Part shown: one piece after another, positions 60,886 through 64,000 of the stretch
Layout of the letters: every line of letters starts with the position of its first letter
Position numbering within the stretch: the stretch's first letter is position 1
From: Thermus sediminis
Lineage (GTDB): Bacteria; Deinococcota; Deinococci; Deinococcales; Thermaceae
Length of the DNA stretch: 64,000 nucleotides
Direction of reading: 5' to 3'
NCBI RefSeq assembly: GCF_003426945.1
Contig: NZ_QURO01000004.1
Span: 310,001-374,000, forward strand
The notes under the pieces: model-generated
Seen by the model: the letters and a program-made list of their open reading frames with translations, nothing else
What the model was told of the DNA's origin: nothing
Databases searched by the model: none
Program-made: the position numbers and the translations under genes

Positions 60886-61775
60886 CCGAGGGCCATGAGG
60901 AGGTCCCCCAAGGCCCGCCGCACCCTCTCCACGTCCTCCCGGGCCTTGAGGAGGGCCCCGAGGGCGGGGTCCAGGGCCTCAGGGGCCAGGTCCCCCACCC
61001 CTAGGGCGAGGAGGGAGGCGGCGAGGTCCAGGGTCTCCGCCACCCCAGGGGGCTTGAGGAGGCCCAGGCCCCGCACCCGCTGCACCAGGGCCACCACCTT
61101 GCGGGCCAGGGCCTCGGGGAGCTCGGGGAGCCGGGCCCGCACGATCCTCAGCTCCTTCTCCAGGGAGGGGTAGTCGATCCAGTAGTAGACGCACCGCCGC
61201 CTCAGGGCATCGTGGAGCTCCCGGGTGCGGTTGGAGGTGAGGACCACCAGGGGCCGGGCCCTGGCCCTGAGGGTGCCGAGCTCGGGAATGGTGACCTGGA
61301 AGTCGGAGAGCACCTCCAGGAGGAAGGCCTCGAAGGCCTCGTCCGTGCGGTCCACCTCGTCGATGAGGAGCACCGCCTCCCCTAGCTCCAGGGCCTCCAG
61401 GATGGGCCGCTTCAGGAGGAACTCCTCCCGGTAGACCCCCGCCCGCAGGCGGTCCAGGTCCCGCTCCCCCAAGGACTCCAGGAGGCGGATCTCCAGAAGT
61501 TGCCGGGCGTGGTCCCACTCGTAGAGGGCCTGCTCCAGCTCCAGCCCCTCGTAGCACTGGAGGCGCACCAGGGGCACCCCAAGGCCCTTGGACAGGACCC
61601 GGGCCACCTCCGTCTTCCCCACCCCGGGCTCCCCCTCCAGGAGGAGGGGCCGCCCCAGGCGCAGGGCCAGGAAGGTGGCGACGGCAAGCCCCTCTTCGGC
61701 GATGTACCGCTCCCTCTCCAGGAGGGCGGCCACCGCCGCGGGGCTTTCCAGGGCGAAGGCGGGCTTGGGGTCCAT
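60882..61775 (-). CDS. coxD: CoxD-like MoxR-family AAA+ ATPase
   Basis: A 297-residue AAA+ protein: Walker A LLEGEPGVGKTEVARVLSKG, ALYEWDHARQLLEIRLLES, Walker B EAVLLIDEVDRTDEAFEAFL, sensor 1 VVLTSNRTRELHDALRRRCV. It is a chaperone-like ATPase for maturation of the large subunit. It lies 39 bp after coxM and overlaps coxE by four bases. Confidence 0.9.
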   Translation of the reverse strand: MDPKPAFALESPAAVAALLERERYIAEEGLAVATFLALRLGRPLLLEGEPGVGKTEVARVLSKGLGVPLVRLQCYEGLELEQALYEWDHARQLLEIRLLESLGERDLDRLRAGVYREEFLLKRPILEALELGEAVLLIDEVDRTDEAFEAFLLEVLSDFQVTIPELGTLRARARPLVVLTSNRTRELHDALRRRCVYYWIDYPSLEKELRIVRARLPELPEALARKVVALVQRVRGLGLLKPPGVAETLDLAASLLALGVGDLAPEALDPALGALLKAREDVERVRRALGDLLMALG

Positions 61776-61814
61776 GGCCTCCAGGTTAGCCCCCCAGGCC
61801 CGCCCGGTGAACCC

Positions 61815-62639
61815 CTATCCGGCCAGGGCCCTCTCCAGGGCCCGCCGGGCCAGGACCCGGAGGAGGTGGAGCCGGTACTCGGCGCTCGCGAAGCGGTCCT
61901 CGGCCAGGGGGACAGGGGGGGTGTAGTCCCGGGTGGCCTCCACGGGGCCCGCACCCCCCTTGAGGGCCGCCTCCACCCCTTCCAGGCGGAAAGGCCCGTA
62001 GGCCGCCCCGGTGGCCCCCAGGCGGACATCCTTGAGGGCCTCCCCCTCCTGGAGGACCGCCGCCGCCACGCCCACCACAGCGTAGCCCGAGGCGGGGTGG
62101 AGGAACTTCTCGTAGGCGAAGCGGTACCCGGGGAGCTTGGGGACCCTTAGGCCCACGAGGACCTCGCCTGGGGCCAGGGCGGTCTGGAACATCCCCTGGA
62201 AGAAGTCCCGGGCGGGGATCCAGCGCTCCCCCCTGGGCCCCCTGGCCAGGATCTCGGCCTCCAGGGCCAGGACCGCCGCCGGGTAGTCCGCCGCGGGGTC
62301 GGCGTGGGCCAGGCTCCCCCCAAGGGTGCCCAGGTTGCGCACCATGGGGTCCCCGATCACCCGGGCCACCAGGGGGAGGAGGGGGAGGGAGGAGCGCTCC
62401 AGCTCGGCGTGGGTGGTGAGGGCCCCCACGAAGTAGGCCCCGTCCTCCTCGCGGATCCCCTTAAGCTCGGGGAGGCGGCCAATGTCCACGAGGAGAGGAG
62501 GGGTGGCCAGGCGGAGCTTCATGGCCGGGATCAGGGAGTGCCCCCCCGCCAGGAGCTTGGCCTCCGGGTTCTCCTCCAGAAGCCGGATGGCCTCGTCCAG
62601 GGTCTGCGGCCGGAGGTAGCGGAAGCTTGCCGGGTACAT
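61815..62639 (-). CDS. coxM: Molybdenum hydroxylase FAD-binding medium subunit (CoxM)
   Basis: A 274-residue FAD_binding_5/CO_deh_flav_C protein. FAD motifs: AKLLAGGHSLIPAMKLRLAT (AGGxS) and RNLGTLGGSLAHADPAADYP (TLGG). The medium subunit passes electrons from the Fe-S small subunit to quinone or other acceptors. It follows coxL by 11 bp; coxS is not in view and probably lies beyond the right edge. Confidence 0.92.
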   Translation of the reverse strand: MYPASFRYLRPQTLDEAIRLLEENPEAKLLAGGHSLIPAMKLRLATPPLLVDIGRLPELKGIREEDGAYFVGALTTHAELERSSLPLLPLVARVIGDPMVRNLGTLGGSLAHADPAADYPAAVLALEAEILARGPRGERWIPARDFFQGMFQTALAPGEVLVGLRVPKLPGYRFAYEKFLHPASGYAVVGVAAAVLQEGEALKDVRLGATGAAYGPFRLEGVEAALKGGAGPVEATRDYTPPVPLAEDRFASAEYRLHLLRVLARRALERALAG

Positions 62640-62650
62640 CCCAGACCTCC

Positions 62651-64000
62651 CTAGTCAGCAGCCACGGGAACCCTGTCCCGAAGGGCCCGCCAGATCTTCT
62701 CCGGGGTAAGGGGCATGTCCAGATGCCGGACCCCAAAGGGCCTAAGGGCGTCCATCACCGCGTTGACCACCGCCTGGGCCGCGGCGATGGTCCCCGCCTC
62801 CCCAATCCCCTTGACCCCCAGGGGGTTCACCGGGGAGGGCGTCACCGTATGGCCGTGCTCGATCCGGGGGATGTGGGCCGCCCTGGGCATGGCGTACTCC
62901 ATGTAGCTCGTGGTCAGGAGCTGGCCGTTCTCGTCGTACACCCCCTCCTCCAGAAGGGCCTGGGCGATGCCCTGGACCACGCCCCCCTCCACCTGCCCCT
63001 TGACCAAGAGGGGGTTGATCTGGGGGCCGCAGTCGTCCACAGCCACGTAGCGGAGGAGCTTGACCTCCCCGGTCTCGGGGAAGACCTCCACCACGGCCAC
63101 GTGGGTGCCGAAGGGGAAGACGAAGTTAGAGGGATCGAAGAAGGCCGTGGCCTCCAGGCCCGGCTCCATCCCCTCAGGCAGGTTGTGGGCCAGGTAGGCC
63201 TGGAGGGCCACCTCCTGGAAGCCCTTGGCCTTCCCCGGCACCCCCTTGACCTCAAACCGCCCCTCCCGGTACTCCAGGTCCTCGGGGGCCACCTCCAAGA
63301 GGTGGGCGGCGATGCGCCTCGCCTTGTCCAGGACCTTCTCCACGGCCCGGACCACGGCGGAAAGCCCCACCGGGGCGCTCCGGGAGCCGTAGGTGCCCAT
63401 GCCGAAGGGGATGCGGCCCGTGTCCCCGTGGACGATCTCCACGTCCTCCAGGGAAACCCCCAAGAGGTCGGCCACCACCTGGCTAAAGGCGGTCTCGTGC
63501 CCCTGGCCGTGGCTGTGGCTGCCCGTGTAGACCTCCACCTTGCCCGTGGGGGCCACCCGCACCAGGGCGCTCTCCCAAAGCCCCGCCTGGGCCCCAAGCT
63601 GGCCCACCACCTTGGAGGGGGCGAGGCCGCAGGCCTCGATGTAGCAGGAGAGGCCGATGCCCAGGTAGCGCCCCTTGGCCCTGAGCTCCGCCTGCTCCTT
63701 GCGGAGGTTCCAGTAGCCCACGAGCTCCAAGGCCTTCTGGAAGGCCTCCTCGTAGTTGCCCGAGTCGTAGACCAGGGCCACGGGGGTGGCGTAGGGGAAG
63801 GCGTCCTTGGGGATGAAGTTCTTCCGCCTGAGGTCCGCGGGGTCCACCCCGAACTCCTCCGCCGCCAGGTCCATGAGGCGCTCCAGGATGTAGGAGGCCT
63901 CGGGCCGGCCCGCCCCCCGGTAGGCGTCCACGGGGGTGGTGTTGGTAAAGACCCCGGTGACGTGGCAGTAGATGGCAGGGATGCGGTACTGGCCGGAGAG
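62651..64000 (-). CDS. coxL: Molybdenum hydroxylase large subunit, form II CODH-like (CoxL), C-terminal part (cut by window edge)
   Basis: About 449 C-terminal residues are visible; the gene runs off the right edge. The active-site loop reads VDAYRGAGRPEASYILERLM: AYRGAGR is the form II signature, not the AYXCSFR of true (form I) CO dehydrogenases. Mo-pterin motifs GSHSHGQGHETAFSQVVADL and the C-terminal NPLGVKGIGEAGTIAAAQAV with the conserved catalytic Glu (GEAG) are present. Substrate is unknown; form II enzymes are not reliable CO oxidisers. First visible gene of coxL-M-D-E. Confidence 0.92.
   Translation of the reverse strand, partial: LSGQYRIPAIYCHVTGVFTNTTPVDAYRGAGRPEASYILERLMDLAAEEFGVDPADLRRKNFIPKDAFPYATPVALVYDSGNYEEAFQKALELVGYWNLRKEQAELRAKGRYLGIGLSCYIEACGLAPSKVVGQLGAQAGLWESALVRVAPTGKVEVYTGSHSHGQGHETAFSQVVADLLGVSLEDVEIVHGDTGRIPFGMGTYGSRSAPVGLSAVVRAVEKVLDKARRIAAHLLEVAPEDLEYREGRFEVKGVPGKAKGFQEVALQAYLAHNLPEGMEPGLEATAFFDPSNFVFPFGTHVAVVEVFPETGEVKLLRYVAVDDCGPQINPLLVKGQVEGGVVQGIAQALLEEGVYDENGQLLTTSYMEYAMPRAAHIPRIEHGHTVTPSPVNPLGVKGIGEAGTIAAAQAVVNAVMDALRPFGVRHLDMPLTPEKIWRALRDRVPVAAD

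Overview
The window is chromosomal DNA of a Thermus species. The evidence is a very high GC content with strong G/C third-position bias, Thermus-type proteins throughout (AmpT-like aminopeptidase, paired O-acetylhomoserine sulfhydrylases, glutamine:phenylpyruvate-type aminotransferase, a gap-pgk-tpi operon), and many genes that start 5-9 nt downstream of a -10 box with no Shine-Dalgarno, the leaderless style of the Deinococcus-Thermus phylum. It is mostly housekeeping sequence; no phage, insertion sequence or CRISPR array was seen. The species could not be named.

Layout. 1-2.7 kb: N-terminal part of a NifJ-type pyruvate oxidoreductase, a tiny membrane ORF and ampT. 2.8-7 kb: a second O-acetylhomoserine sulfhydrylase, a UspA protein, and a NitT/TauT-type ABC importer whose binding-protein gene carries an in-frame amber codon. 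7-9.5 kb: hslO (with extra Cys pairs) divergent from cysS. 9.7-15 kb: the beta-oxidation operon fadN-fadA-fadE. 15-18.8 kb: mfd and a DegV protein. 18.8-26.3 kb: pcp followed by a glycan/glycolipid block (three GT4 and one GT2 glycosyltransferases, an MFS transporter, a NodB deacetylase fused to a YkoP-like domain). 26.3-33.5 kb: DUF554 protein, gatC, serS, an N-acyl/N-succinyl amino-acid racemase with its GNAT partner, an amidohydrolase, a ClC protein and a LmbE-family deacetylase. 33.5-39.7 kb: aroH, a damaged small TPR-like gene, an aldehyde dehydrogenase coupled to a WD40 pseudogene with two ochre codons, coaD-rsmD and a Na/Pi-cotransporter-like gene.

39.7-42.6 kb: divergent promoters fire tRNA-Pro(CGG) one way and a SAM-I riboswitch-controlled metY-metX operon the other way. 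42.6-45.6 kb: hemL, then a hicB-hicA toxin-antitoxin pair overlapping the start of mnmE. 45.7-49.4 kb: an aminotransferase with pyruvate-dehydrogenase-type E1 alpha/beta and an Uma2 protein. 49.4-52.3 kb: a three-gene ABC-2 exporter preceded by a hairpin and by a short SD-led ORF resembling the N-terminus of radical SAM/SPASM peptide maturases. This is the best candidate for an undescribed (possibly decayed) peptide system. 52.5-54.7 kb: a TPR/winged-helix regulator between palindromic repeats, and a VapBC pair with an amputated toxin. 54.7-57.6 kb: gap-pgk-tpiA. 57.7-64 kb: a molybdenum-hydroxylase (form II CODH-like) locus: xdhC and a MobA-like gene facing coxL-coxM-coxD-coxE.

Genome-level patterns: a palindromic element follows the stop codon of three unrelated genes; divergent leaderless genes share overlapping -10 boxes; convergent genes overlap at their 3' ends.
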